Shown here piece by piece: positions 51,401 to 61,076 of a stretch of 64,000 nt of DNA; position 1 is the stretch's first letter; each line of letters begins with the position of its first letter. Source of the stretch: Rhopalosiphum padi (lineage: Eukaryota; Arthropoda; Insecta; Hemiptera; Aphididae); contig NC_083599.1 in NCBI RefSeq assembly GCF_020882245.1, positions 71,407,745 through 71,471,744 on the forward strand, written 5' to 3'. A program made the translations under genes and the position numbers. Below the pieces are notes generated by a model. The model was not told the origin of the DNA and did not search any database. It saw only the letters and a list, made by a program, of their open reading frames with translations.

Positions 51401-53693
51401 ACCCGTATGCACCAAACGCGGCATTCTTTCTTTAGTAGCGCGTATATTCGACCCGCTAGGTGTGTTCGCTCCCGCGGTATTTTTAGCTAAATCTATTATG
51501 CAGCGGACCTGGAAACTTGGCATGACTTGGGATGAGCCCTTACCAAACAAGATTCACGACGAATGGGTCGCGTTCGTCTCCGACTTACCGTCGTTATTAA
51601 ATATTAGGGTTCCGCGTTATTTGAAATCGAGCCACGGAGCACCATGCTATTTACTAGGTTTTTGTGACGCCTCGCAACTCGGCTACGCGGCGGTCGTGTA
51701 CGTGCGCATGGTTGACGTCGATGTTAACGCGTCCGTATGTTTAATTGGTACGAAAACAAAATTAGCGCCGGTAAAATCATTAACCATTCCCCGACTAGAA
51801 TTAAATGCCGCGTTGTTATTGGCTCGATGGTTAAGTCGCGTTCGCGACATTTTGGCCCCGCAATTAAATATTGTCGGCATAAATGCGTGGTCAGATTCTA
51901 CGATAGTATTATCATGGTTAGGTGCCCCGCACGAAGCTTTTAAAATTTATGTGTCGAATCGAGTGCACCAAATTCGCACTTTACTGCCGGATTGTCGATG
52001 GCGGCATGTTGACTCGGTCAATAACCCCGCCGACTGCGCGTCGCGTGGCATAATGCCGGCTGCCCTAGCGCAGCACGAATTGTATTGGCACGGTCCACAT
52101 TTAGCGTATGGCGATCCGTCGGAAGGGGACGATGCTCATTCGCCGTTACCGTTGTGTGACCTGCCCGAACTTCGTCCAGCGTCCTGCGCCGCCTGTGTTG
52201 ACGAAATTGAAGTCGAATGGTTTAATCGTTTTTCTAATTACGACCGCATGTTACGAGTAGTAGCGTATATGCGCCGGTTTATTGCCGCCGGTATTCGTCG
52301 AGTACGTCGACAACCGGACCACAATGCGCCCGCATATTTGCAAAAGTCAGAAATAGATAGCGCCGCTCGCATATTAGAGGCTGAGTCCCAGCGCGTACAT
52401 TTCGCCGTTCTGTTACGCGAATTGTCGACGGGTAAGCATGTCTCGTCGAAGCCACTTGCCCGTTTAGCGCCCTTTATCGATCCGGTAGGCGTGATTCGCG
52501 TTGGCGGACGACTGCGGCATTCTTTATTAGCTTATGATTGTAAGCATCCGGTTTTGTTAGCTAAGCATTCGCATTACGCTTATTTATTGTGCCACCGTTG
52601 GCACCGGGTGACGTGTCACGCCGGCCCGCGAGTTCTTACTGCGCTTATTTCACGTCGATTTTGGATTGTCTCGCTTCGATCGGTGTTGCATCGTGTCATT
52701 ACTAACTGTTCTATATGTGTAAGGTTTGATGCCAAACGTGTTCAACCGTTAATGGCGGATTTGCCCGACACTCGCGTCCAACAGCGACGAGCCTTCGACC
52801 GTGTCGGCGTCGATTATGCGGGCCCCTTACAAATGCGTGAGACCAGACTGCGCAAATCACGCGTTTTCAAAATTTATATAGCGGTCTTCATTTGTTTTAT
52901 TACGAAAGCTGTCCACCTCGAAGTTGTAACCGATCTGTCGACCGATGCCTTCCTAGCCGCGTTCGATCGCTTTATTGCCCGTCGAGGTCTACCGAGCGAT
53001 GTGTTTTCGGACTGCGGCACTAATTTCGTCGGGGCTGATAAGAAATTACGCGCGCTTATCCACAGCCCGGAAGGCCGGGCCGCTATTGCCAATTCGCGTG
53101 CTATCTGCGAATGGCACTTCAATCCGCCTAGCGCCCCCCACTTCGGAGGCTTATGGGAAGCGGCGGTGCGATCGACGAAACGACTTTTAATACGAGTCAT
53201 AGGGACACATATCTTCACGTACGAAGAGTTTACGACTATATTAGCGCGCGTAGAGGCCGTTCTAAACTCGCGTCCGCTCACGCCCGCCTCGACGGACCCG
53301 CATGACCTCGAGTGTTTGACACCTAGTCATTTTTTAATAGGTCAACCGCTTCTCACCGTACCGCCTAGATCGGGTCCAGAGTCCACCCGTAGTTTAACCG
53401 ATCGGTGGAAGTTGATGGATCAGTGCCATCAATCCTTTTGGCGCCGTTGGTCCTCTGAGTATCTGACTACGCTACAGGAGAGGTCCAAATGGACCAAGGG
53501 TGTCCCCAACGTCAAAGTAGACGATATGGTCGTAGTAGTAGACAACCAAAATCCGCCGTTGATGTGGCGACTCGGCCGTATAGTAGAGTTGTTTCCCGGT
53601 ACCGATGGTCATGTCCGTGTCGCTCGAGTATTAACCCGAGCAGGTAGCGTCATACGACCAGTGGTCAAACTCGTGCTGTTACCCACCAAGTAA
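48480..53693 (+). CDS. BEL/Pao Gag-Pol polyprotein
   Basis: The frame runs 1737 codons from ATG at 48480 (reading further up would need a TTG start). Residues 1-330 are gag-like, with LPTFEGDYRSWPNFRDRF typical of the DUF1759 region. A CCHC knuckle C387-x2-C390-x4-H395-x4-C400 follows. The retropepsin-like protease has D479 in LIDCASQ, where many relatives have D-S-G or D-S-A. Reverse transcriptase spans about 690-930 with TTDICKMYRQ and the catalytic YVDD at 884-887. RNase H shows FCDASQLGYAA with D1063. A zinc-binding segment precedes the integrase core, whose triad is D1445 (VDYAGPL), D1511 (SDCGTNF) and E1560 (GLWEAAV). The C-terminal DUF5641-like tail contains WRLGRIVELFPG. All catalytic positions are present and there is no stop or frameshift. 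Gag and Pol are in one frame without a slippage site, which is usual for this group. Products would form particles and copy the element's RNA for integration. Confidence 0.95.
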   Translation: MADEKEIERISRLLARAKVKRTTIISQIRAIHAMALRVQSEPDLASEFALNAADLDALWFQFRTDDDSVLDLLSASDKLTDYSPELTAEVRQLIHAAKNIAQRLIPTGVDAVDLSYLRNGTSSVQKPREDPVKSLSRLPDIPLPTFEGDYRSWPNFRDRFSALVDTRHNLSNIDKMYYLIGCLKGAAADAVRGIPVSADNYELVMNTLSDKFNRPRLVATSLVDKLLQSSTMTQESLNDLNAFVGTCSESISLLDALKIPDVGSFILFSIAFRCLPVSTRKLFEANSSVDYPSIGQLLAFLRSRVAILEVVGESHKNSASNAPSKSTGQFRKGGDYSGKPRLTSLVTSKSNNTCLCCAGSHALTSCSRFKNWGPDERARWTRDKKLCFNCFSDEHWAPKCNAKSSCQNCTRKHHSLLHHNKSSSRDRDVRNEPPAAEASLCASVPRPPPHQESSVILGTALVHMRDRSGSWQTMRALIDCASQISAVTSACADRLGLKRSRWTAPISGLSGVPVVNVQGRVECNVQPRFASEPVLSINAWVLPAITGDLPRTTLHSSVKDRYSNLALADPSFDITSPIDVLLGGDVYASIMDGRKFSVDKALPTAFSSVFGWILIGPVSDREAHPYQSMPVAMTVSIEGLMERFWQVEEPEAAPATFTDEGRCEKLFCEQTVRLPCGRFSVPLPFRAPPSADTFNGSRELAVRRFDALERKLVTSPQLKALYVQFMSEYISLGHMSVATSPGRYFIPHHAVYRPAIDENKIRVVFDASAQSSRGPSLNNCLFTGPKLQQDIVDILTRFRVPKYVFTTDICKMYRQILILPEYRQFQHILWRPSPHDELVEYELNTVTYGVNCAPYLALRVLQTIASDDCDNFEFVRNALTRQTYVDDICDGADTISNVLKLQSDLISVMHKAGLELKKWASNTSCVLDAVPATDRVCAPMPFESVDGYGTKVLGLQWHPDGDYFCCALSLDSAAPVCTKRGILSLVARIFDPLGVFAPAVFLAKSIMQRTWKLGMTWDEPLPNKIHDEWVAFVSDLPSLLNIRVPRYLKSSHGAPCYLLGFCDASQLGYAAVVYVRMVDVDVNASVCLIGTKTKLAPVKSLTIPRLELNAALLLARWLSRVRDILAPQLNIVGINAWSDSTIVLSWLGAPHEAFKIYVSNRVHQIRTLLPDCRWRHVDSVNNPADCASRGIMPAALAQHELYWHGPHLAYGDPSEGDDAHSPLPLCDLPELRPASCAACVDEIEVEWFNRFSNYDRMLRVVAYMRRFIAAGIRRVRRQPDHNAPAYLQKSEIDSAARILEAESQRVHFAVLLRELSTGKHVSSKPLARLAPFIDPVGVIRVGGRLRHSLLAYDCKHPVLLAKHSHYAYLLCHRWHRVTCHAGPRVLTALISRRFWIVSLRSVLHRVITNCSICVRFDAKRVQPLMADLPDTRVQQRRAFDRVGVDYAGPLQMRETRLRKSRVFKIYIAVFICFITKAVHLEVVTDLSTDAFLAAFDRFIARRGLPSDVFSDCGTNFVGADKKLRALIHSPEGRAAIANSRAICEWHFNPPSAPHFGGLWEAAVRSTKRLLIRVIGTHIFTYEEFTTILARVEAVLNSRPLTPASTDPHDLECLTPSHFLIGQPLLTVPPRSGPESTRSLTDRWKLMDQCHQSFWRRWSSEYLTTLQERSKWTKGVPNVKVDDMVVVVDNQNPPLMWRLGRIVELFPGTDGHVRVARVLTRAGSVIRPVVKLVLLPTK

Positions 53694-54189
53694 TGTTCGT
53701 TTTGTCGCGTAGAGTACAGGTTGGGGCTTGGTGGGTACCATGCGTGCCGACATTCCAGCACATTGCTTCGGCCCGACCGTTTAATTTTTTATGCTATGCG
53801 CGATTACCAAAGATGTTGTCAATCGCTTAGTGTTGGGCGGGTGCTCAATGACCCATTGGTCAATATATAAAAAAAAAAGCCATTTTGTTTTTTTTTTTCA
53901 TTATTATTAATTATTTTTATTTATATTATATTTTGTATTCTTTCCTATTCATTATATAGATATGTACACATATTGTTACTTTAATATTTTGTTTTATATT
54001 TCATAGTATATGTATTTTCTCTTTGTTTTATGTTCATTATTATAAACTATATGTTCACCTTATGTGATGAAGTTTTTTTATCAACTATAACCGCCGTCAC
54101 GAAGATCGGATTCCATATTGAGGCGTACACCACGGTTCCTGCATTCTCGGCTACTGTTATTCCACGATATGTGAGGCAAGGCCTCCCAT
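53694..54189 (+). other. Non-coding 3' region between pol and the polypurine tract
   Basis: About 500 bases with A/T-rich runs in the middle. No env or accessory frame is recognisable; a minus-strand open frame at 54047-54253 overlaps the LTR and is not supported. Confidence 0.6.
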
Positions 54190-54199
54190 AGGGGGAGGA
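54190..54199 (+). promoter_or_regulatory. Polypurine tract of the BEL/Pao element
   Basis: AGGGGGAGGA abuts the TG of the 3' LTR directly, the position required for plus-strand priming. Confidence 0.85.
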
Positions 54200-55029
54200 T
54201 GTTCGAGCTTGAGCCTTTCCGCGCCTGGTGCAGACGGTGTGTCCGTTTGACACGTGTGTTTGTCGTCCCGCGGACGTCCGACGCAGAGGTGCGCTTGCGC
54301 GAACTTTTAGCGACCGGCTTCGCTGGCCACCGGTTGTCCGGGGCCCGGCCGTCGCTGTCTTTTACCAACGGTCGGATCGTTCCGTTCCGTGCCGGCTTGT
54401 GCCCGTTTTTTTTGTTCGTGTGCGCCGAACACGAAATCTCGGTTGAGCCTGACGCACCGCTGCGTCCGCTCGCCGCCTCGTGCCGGGTTGTGCGGCCAAA
54501 ACCGCGTGTGCGGTCAACGCGTTGTCCGTGAATATTATTCGCGCCGGCTTTTGTGTCCGATTTGTTATACGGTGATACAAAACCATGTGCCTTTTTCTTA
54601 TTATTATTATCCGCAAGTTTGCGTCGTAAAGTTACGGTCGTCGACTTATTTGATTATTGCTTCAGCTCTACACGGTGTACGTGTGTGCACGGTTGGTTGT
54701 CCAGTGACACCAAAAAAGGAAAAACCACGTTTAGACCAGTGAAGATTGCCAGCTTGGATCGTGGGATCGCGCCGCCACCTGAATCAGGTCATTTATTGTA
54801 AAATTCATATTTTGATGTTATTTATTATTATTATTTATATGCTATTATTGTAATTATTTTGGGGCCCCGTGTTGACCTAATATTATATTTATTTGTGTCA
54901 ATTTACGACATTGTTATATTCTTGTTATATTTATACATATACCGGGTCACCTTCTTCGTTTCTAACACATTGCGAGTCGTGTCCGATAACCGCGAATTTC
55001 CAAAAGTAGGATCGGACACGGCGTCAACA
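54200..55029 (+). repeat. 3' LTR of the BEL/Pao element
   Basis: It appears identical to 47464-48293 over 830 bp by eye, and the translated open frames within both copies are the same. It ends GTCAACA and is followed by the ATATT duplication. Confidence 0.95.
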
Positions 55030-55034
55030 ATATT

Positions 55035-56370
55035 TCTCATACTACCAACACTTGTCTAGCTACTTAAGTAATTTTTTCCAACTTAGATAAATGCATAGCG
55101 ACATAAAACCTCTAAGACCACTTATTAGAACACTGAAATTGGTTAAAATTATGAAGAGAAAAAAATTAATTAGAACAAATAAACACATCACCTTTAATCT
55201 CTGCTCCAAAATTTTATTTTTTATTTATATTTATAATTATATTTGAAGTAGTGTCAACAGATGCCTCCTTCTATTATGCTATCACTCCTTGTATATGACA
55301 TTATCAAATTTTGCTTATTTTATTATATTGAATATCAATAGATATAAAAAATCAAGACAAATAACATTTTATTTTGTTAATTGCAGTCTAATGCAAAAAG
55401 GAAATGTAACATACCTGGTATCTATGACTATTCTGTACTTACAACTTACTAATACTTAGCTGTTTTAAGTGATAGAAGCGTAGGTTAAATTGATTTGTAC
55501 ACTTTTAAGAATATACCTATATCATATTATCATATTTGAATTTTCAAAAAATGCCCAATATTTTATCTAATTCTTCAATTATAAAGAAATCTCTTTAAAT
55601 AAAATATATTTATATTTTAGTATATAAAAAATATAACTGCACTAAATATTTTGTGAGAGAAAGTAAGCAAAATGTAAGCAAATAAATCACAAACTTAAAT
55701 ATATTTCATTATTTCAGTTTATAAACACAATAAAGTAAAATCAACTTGATTAAATTTAAACATAATTTTTAATCTACGCTATATACAGGATATTATAATT
55801 ATGCATCTCTTATACGTTTTAATAATTCATTTAATGCAATCTGTCTATATTGTAACCATAGACCTAAACTTGTCTTATACTTTCTATAAGTCTATGATTG
55901 TAATATTTATGAAAAATAATAAATATTATCAAGAAAATAAGAACATTAGTTTTCTGTATGTTTGATAACACAACTTATCACATAAATACAATTTGGAGGG
56001 AACTCAATGACAAGATGTTACGTACAAAATAGCTTGTTGTATACGGCATAGAGTAATATAGAGAGGCCGTTCCATCTGTATATTGAAGCAAAAGTGGATT
56101 CTATTTTACAGGTTAAAACTTCACAAAAAAAAATTATTGTAATATATTTGATACGATTGTCATAGTAATCTATACTGAGATAATAAAATGTTCTCAATGA
56201 TAAAATTATGAATTCATTATATTTTTTTTTTGATTTGAATTTTTATTTGAAGTATTGAATACTGCCTACAAATTTAACGTTGTCTTATGTTTGCAGTTTT
56301 AAGTTTAGTACAGTTATTGTGAATTTGTAAGTGTTTTTTTTTTCTATTATATTATTATAATATACTAAAC
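55035..56370. other. AT-rich stretch between the retrotransposon and the THAP gene
   Basis: No coding signal was found. A text at about 56040-56100 (AGAGTAATATAGAGAGGCCG) has the look of a transposon terminus and could be the left end of the P-like element, but no partner was fixed. Confidence 0.35.
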
Positions 56371-58975
56371 ATGCCAAGCTGTATAACTTGTGGAAGATCA
56401 GATAGTAAAAGTTCAAAATCAGCGAATATAACTTTTCATAAGTACGATTAAGAAAATTAATCTTGAATTTAAAAATGTATTTGTAAAGTGATACTAAGTA
56501 AATATACATTTGTTTAATTATAGGTTTCCATCTAAAGAAAGTGTTCGAGAAAAATGGAATAACTTCTTATTAGAAAATGCTGTGAGTCCTGAAAATGTGT
56601 TAAGGACTAGTGTAATTTGTTCCCTCTATTTTGAACAGTCGTGTTTTTTTGGACAAAAGCAAAAAACTATTAAATAAGCATAGTTATCCATCAATAATTG
56701 TAAATCGAATAAAAGGCGTAAGTAAATCGTTTGGAGTAATATACTTAATTGATTAAAATTATTAAATTTTCAATAACATGAATATTTTATTGCAATTATT
56801 GAATTATCATTATATTGTTATAGACCAAAAAAATGTGTGATGAAACTTTAACAAAATGTTCTATGACTTATGAAGCAAAACCAAATAGTTCTTCTAACAT
56901 TTTAAAATGTGATCGAAAATTAGTTAAAGTTAGTACCTTAAGGATACATTAAGGATAAATCTAAAATACTATAGATTAATAATAGTATTTAAAATTATCA
57001 TTTATTGTAGCTTCAGCATAACTTGTATGTATTTTTAAGTTGCCTTGTAGCAGTAATGCAATAGAAGGAGTGCCACTTTTGGATGAATCAATTTTAAACA
57101 CAGCATCAAGTATTTGTTCTGAGCCCTTTTCCAACAACAAAGTCTCGGTAATATTAATAAAATATGTTCAAATAAATACCGAATTATTATTTTTTAAAAC
57201 ATGAAAATTGAAAATAATTTCAATAATGAATTTTTTATGAGGTTTTGACATAAATTAATTACCAAGTACCAACCTACAATATTTTTAGAGAAAAGTATAT
57301 TTATATTATTTAAAAATAACTTGTATGTATTTTTCAGTTGTCTTGTAGCAGTGATGCAATGGAAGGTGGTTCACTTTTGGATGAATCTCCATTAATAGTT
57401 TCTAGTAAAGTGAATTAAGACGATACACCACGCCGGCTGTTCTTAAAGCGTGGTATTCAAACACTATCAGCACAAGTTAAAATAAAAAACAAGCAGTTAA
57501 AAAGTCTCAAACAAACCATAAGACGGCAAAAACAGAGAACTGCTTCAATGGAATTGATTATTATGGAACTTAAAAATCAAAATTTCAATGATGAAGATAC
57601 GAGTTTTTCAATATTTGAGTCATTTGGTAAGCATTGAGACCTTATTACCAACTGGAATAAAAAAAGTTTAGGGAAAAATATTAAGAAAAAATATAGTCCA
57701 ACTGTTAGACAGTTTGCTTTGTCACTTCATTTTTTTTCTGCTAAAGCTTATGCATATGTACGCAAAGAATTTAATACAATCCTGCCTCATGTGCGCACGC
57801 TTAGTAAATGGTACAGGCATGTGAATGCAGAGCCAGGATTTACAGAAGAATCGCTTAAAGTTTTATCACTTAAAGTAAAAAATTCGCCTTATATAATTTT
57901 TGGTGCTTTGATGATAGATGAAATGGCTATTCGCCAACATCTGGAATATGATGGAAGTAATTATTATAGTAGAGTAGACATGGGAACAGGAATAAATAAT
58001 GATAGTTTAGAAATAGCAAAAGAAGTTTTAGTTTTTTTAGTAGTTTCAGTTAATGAAAATTGGAAATTGCCTGTTGGTTATTTCTTAGCTAAAAGTCTGA
58101 ACAGTGAACAAAAAATAGGACTTATCCGCCACGCTTTACATGAACTGGATACAACTAGTATAAGATTATAAGCTTAACATTTGATGGATGTTCAAGTAAT
58201 GTAACCGCAGCACAGCTTTTAGGCTGTAATTTTAATATTAATTCTTTAAATATTTCTTTTCCTTCTGGCTGTATAAATAATGAAAAAATTGTAACGCTTT
58301 TTGATCCTGCTCACATGATCAAATTAATTAGAAATGCATTTGGTGAGAAGAAAGTTTTTTAGATTTTGAAGACAATATAATTAACGTTGAGTATGTTCAA
58401 AATTTATGTCGTTTGCAGGAGAAGGAAGGGTGCCATCTTGCTGATAAATTAAGAAAGCAACACATATTTTACTTGAAACAGAAAATGAAGGTGAAACTAG
58501 CAACGCAATTACTAAGCCAATCTGTGGTTGATGCATTAAGGTTTTGTAAAGATACACTTAAAATTAAAGAATTTTGTAATGCCGGTGCTACAATTACTTT
58601 CATTGAGTTGTTTAACCATGGATTCGATATTTTAAACTCAAGATCCATCAACTGTATAGGACACAAAAAAGCACTTTGCAGAGAAAACATACAAGAAATT
58701 ACCTTATTTAATCAAAAATTAACCGAATACATAAAAGGCTTAAAAGTTCAAGATAAAGATGGAATTTATGTACCAGTCTTACAGTCCAGTCGTAAAACTG
58801 GATTTATCGGTTTTATTGTATGTTTAAATAGTGCACTACAATTGTATTCTACACTCATTGAATCTGGCTAATTGGAATATATAATAATGTACAAGTTGAG
58901 CCAGGATCACCTGGAATTATTTTTGGTAACATTCGATCGCACGGAGGACATAATAACAATCCTACTCTATAATAT
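56371..58975 (+). pseudogene. Decayed THAP-domain / P-element-type transposase (THAP9-like)
   Basis: Exon 56371-56441 starts MPSCITCGRSDSKSS and splices at GTACGA to 56524, giving FHKFPSKESVREKW and CSLYFE: the C2CH THAP DNA-binding module. A one-T excess in the T run at about 56644-56650 shifts the frame before LLNKHSYPSI. A third exon starts at 56824. Two similar small exons follow (57041 and 57339). From 57419 a basic coiled coil (KIKNKQLKSLKQTIRRQKQ) leads into the transposase: FALSLHFFSAKAYAYVRKEF, LMIDEMAIRQH with the first catalytic Asp, LTFDGCSSN, DPAHMIKLIRNAF, KMKVKLATQLLSQSVVDAL, FDILNSRS and lastly NIRSHGGHNNNPT. Stops at 57416-57418 and 57635-57637 and frameshifts near 58165 and 58357 break it. 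It could be a domesticated gene that later died or a dead transposon; terminal repeats were not fixed. Confidence 0.85.
57015..57400 (+). repeat. Tandemly duplicated small exon in the THAP gene
   Basis: The segment ATAACTTGTATGTATTTTT..CTTGTAGCAG..GATGAATC occurs at about 57018-57090 and again at about 57316-57388, offset 298 bases. Each copy follows an AG acceptor and reads L(P/S)CSS(N/D)A(I/M)EG..LLDES. The first copy reads further to KVS before a GTAATA donor. Confidence 0.7.
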
Positions 58976-60539
58976 CTTTAGTTTTTTGTTGGCATATCAG
59001 GTGATATCATTTTTTTATAATTCGTGTCTTTGTGATAGATAATTCGAATATTACTTGAAAATATTTTTTTACTGTAGACATTGATTAAATATACATTATA
59101 ATATATTTAATCAACGGTGTAGAGAACATAAATGCACTTGTTTTACAAATACCAAATTTATTTATTCTAACATTATTAATTGTTATATTTTAATCATAGA
59201 CATATTAATATGTCTATGATTTTAATACATTAATAAATAATTTAAATAAAACCATACTTTAGTGTAGGTACATCATATCAATTATGTATCTAAACCTAAT
59301 GACAAAACATGTTATATTATAAATAATTTAGGAAATAATATGCACAAATTAAATGTAATTTAATAGCATTGTTTTTTGTTTTTTAATGTTGTGACTTATT
59401 AGTTATTACTTATCATCATTAAAAAATCAAATTTATTAAAATAAATTGAATACAGATATTTTTTATCAATCGCAATTATTAATTATCATTCCTAGTTTAC
59501 CAGTAATCGTTAATAGTTTGAAAAAATATTATCATTACGTGTATCTATTACTCTACTGGTATCTAGCATCAGATTATCAATATCGCGAATAATAAGTACA
59601 TTGTGCATTATTACTATTATATTATTAAGAAAGTAAATCGAAGTTATTATTCAATGACATATCACTCACTGTATGTATTTCACTACTATCCTCGTGGTTG
59701 CTGTCTGTTGGTAACTATATACTGTTTACTCGCTTCTTTGTCAAATTTTAAACATAGACAAAATAAGTAAATTATTTAAACTTTTCTAAATATTATCAAT
59801 GTATTCAGTTAATTAAAAAAAATTAAATCCTATTGAACACAATGTTTTTGTAGTGCGTTTCACATCAAATGCAATTCGATTACACCGTATCCAGTGACAA
59901 TTTCTGCTCTAATTAATGGTTTGTAAATTTATAGTAATAAATAATAGTTCTGTAATTATAATAATTTTAAATTTCCCACCTAATTTATGAAATTTTATGA
60001 ATAATCCTAACCAAATCCGCCTCCTGGTGCGCTATGATTGAGTTGCATTTGATGGTAATGTTAATAAAAGATTTGATTCAAATGACTCACTTCATCGTTC
60101 TTTTGAATTATATTGCAATATACATTTAGGTACTTTATTTAAATAACTCATTAGTTTAATTCAAGTTCTGATATTTATTTTTAGCTTTGATAATTGTTAC
60201 TACAGTTGCAATTACGGCTGCAATCTTTAATCATGGTTGCAATGTATCTAATAATGAAACTTTACCAAATATTTTTATTGAAAACGAAGGTCTACTGATT
60301 ATTCCATGTATAAATGAATAAAATTATTAAATTAATTAGCTTTTTGGACTGATAATAATAATGTATCCCATCATCGTTTCGTAAATTATTGAAAATTAAA
60401 AAAAAAAAACCATTCAAGTATAAAACTTGTTTTGTGATGCCAGAACTATTCTCAGTAGGCACCCTGAAAAATATAATGATTAAAAAAGTAGTTAGAGGAG
60501 AATATTGACATTATGGTTTACAGTTAAGCATTGAATATT
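58976..60539. other. AT-rich stretch, no gene recognised
   Basis: Contains a 30-bp perfect palindrome (listed separately). The patch at about 59830-60060 (AAATGCAATTCGATTACACC and a GAGTTGCATTTGATGG) resembles transposon-end text but no paired ends were established. Confidence 0.4.
59192..59221. repeat. 30-bp perfect palindrome
   Basis: The half-site AATCATAGACATATT is followed immediately by its exact reverse complement, with no spacer. Confidence 0.85.
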
Positions 60540-60928
60540 TTTTGAAAAAACATTTTAATTATTATTGTGCTCATGATCAATTGATTGAGCTAGTACTAAC
60601 TTTAGATGGTTTTCTACTTGTCAAGTTATTCCAAAGTCAGCTGTGGGAAAAACTTGGGTCAGTACTTGGCTTCAGCTTTCAGTAATATGAACATAATAGG
60701 GATATATTATGGTCATAGCAAGCCAGCTGATAGTATTTGTACGATATTATTTATGAAAAACTTAAGTATGATTTTATGTTAAAAGTAATATCGATAGAGA
60801 CTCCAGCAAAATAATTTATTTTTAACACAAAAGGTCATTCTGGTTATTCTAGCTGTATTATAATGCTCTAAATATGGAACCTCTGTTGAAAGAAGTATTC
60901 ATTTTTCCAATAAAAAATTATTAACAGT
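60540..60928 (+). pseudogene. Relics of DNA-transposon proteins
   Basis: At 60596-60740, LTLDGFLLVKLFQSQLW, then an IGIYYGHSKPAD reading after frameshift, resembles a domain of repeated insect transposon proteins with the pattern IDGLPLSKS..WPI..GxYxGxxKP. At 60875-60928, TSVERSIHFSNKKLLT resembles the C-terminal dimerisation motif of hAT transposases (SVERxFSxxK). Whether the two pieces belong together is unknown. Several stops interrupt. Confidence 0.4.
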
Positions 60929-61076
60929 CAGGCCCTGATCAAGTATTTAAACATACCTATGCAAATTTGAGTTTTGCTGCCCTTTACATGTAAATACTAC
61001 ACAAATCTAGAATACAAAAATGTTAAATGCTGTCCTAGGCATGGGCCTATGTCGTCTACTCCTTGAGCCGGGTCTG
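60929..61076. mobile_element. Possible small MITE, about 150 bp
   Basis: CAGGCCCTGATCAAG at the left and, reverse-complemented, CAGACCCGGCTCAAG at the right match at 12 of 15 positions. Flanks share only ACAGT. It directly follows the hAT-like protein relic, so the similarity could instead reflect the terminus of that element. Confidence 0.4.

Larger units (their letters stand above)
47459..55034 (+). mobile_element. Complete BEL/Pao LTR retrotransposon
   Basis: The element proper is 47464-55029 (7566 bp). It has two 830-bp LTRs beginning TGTTCG and ending CAACA, flanked by the 5-bp duplication ATATT (47459-47463 and 55030-55034), a primer-binding-like site, one long Gag-Pol frame and a polypurine tract. 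The Gag-Pol order protease, reverse transcriptase, RNase H, integrase and the specific motifs place it in BEL/Pao. The LTRs look identical by eye and in every translated frame, and the coding frame has no break, which points to a recent insertion. No env-like frame follows the pol frame; 53694-54189 is non-coding. Confidence 0.95.

Noticed and set aside
53694..54189. Search for an env-like gene after pol
   Set aside because: No frame of useful length and no signal peptide or membrane segment; the element is a plain retrotransposon, not an errantivirus-like one.
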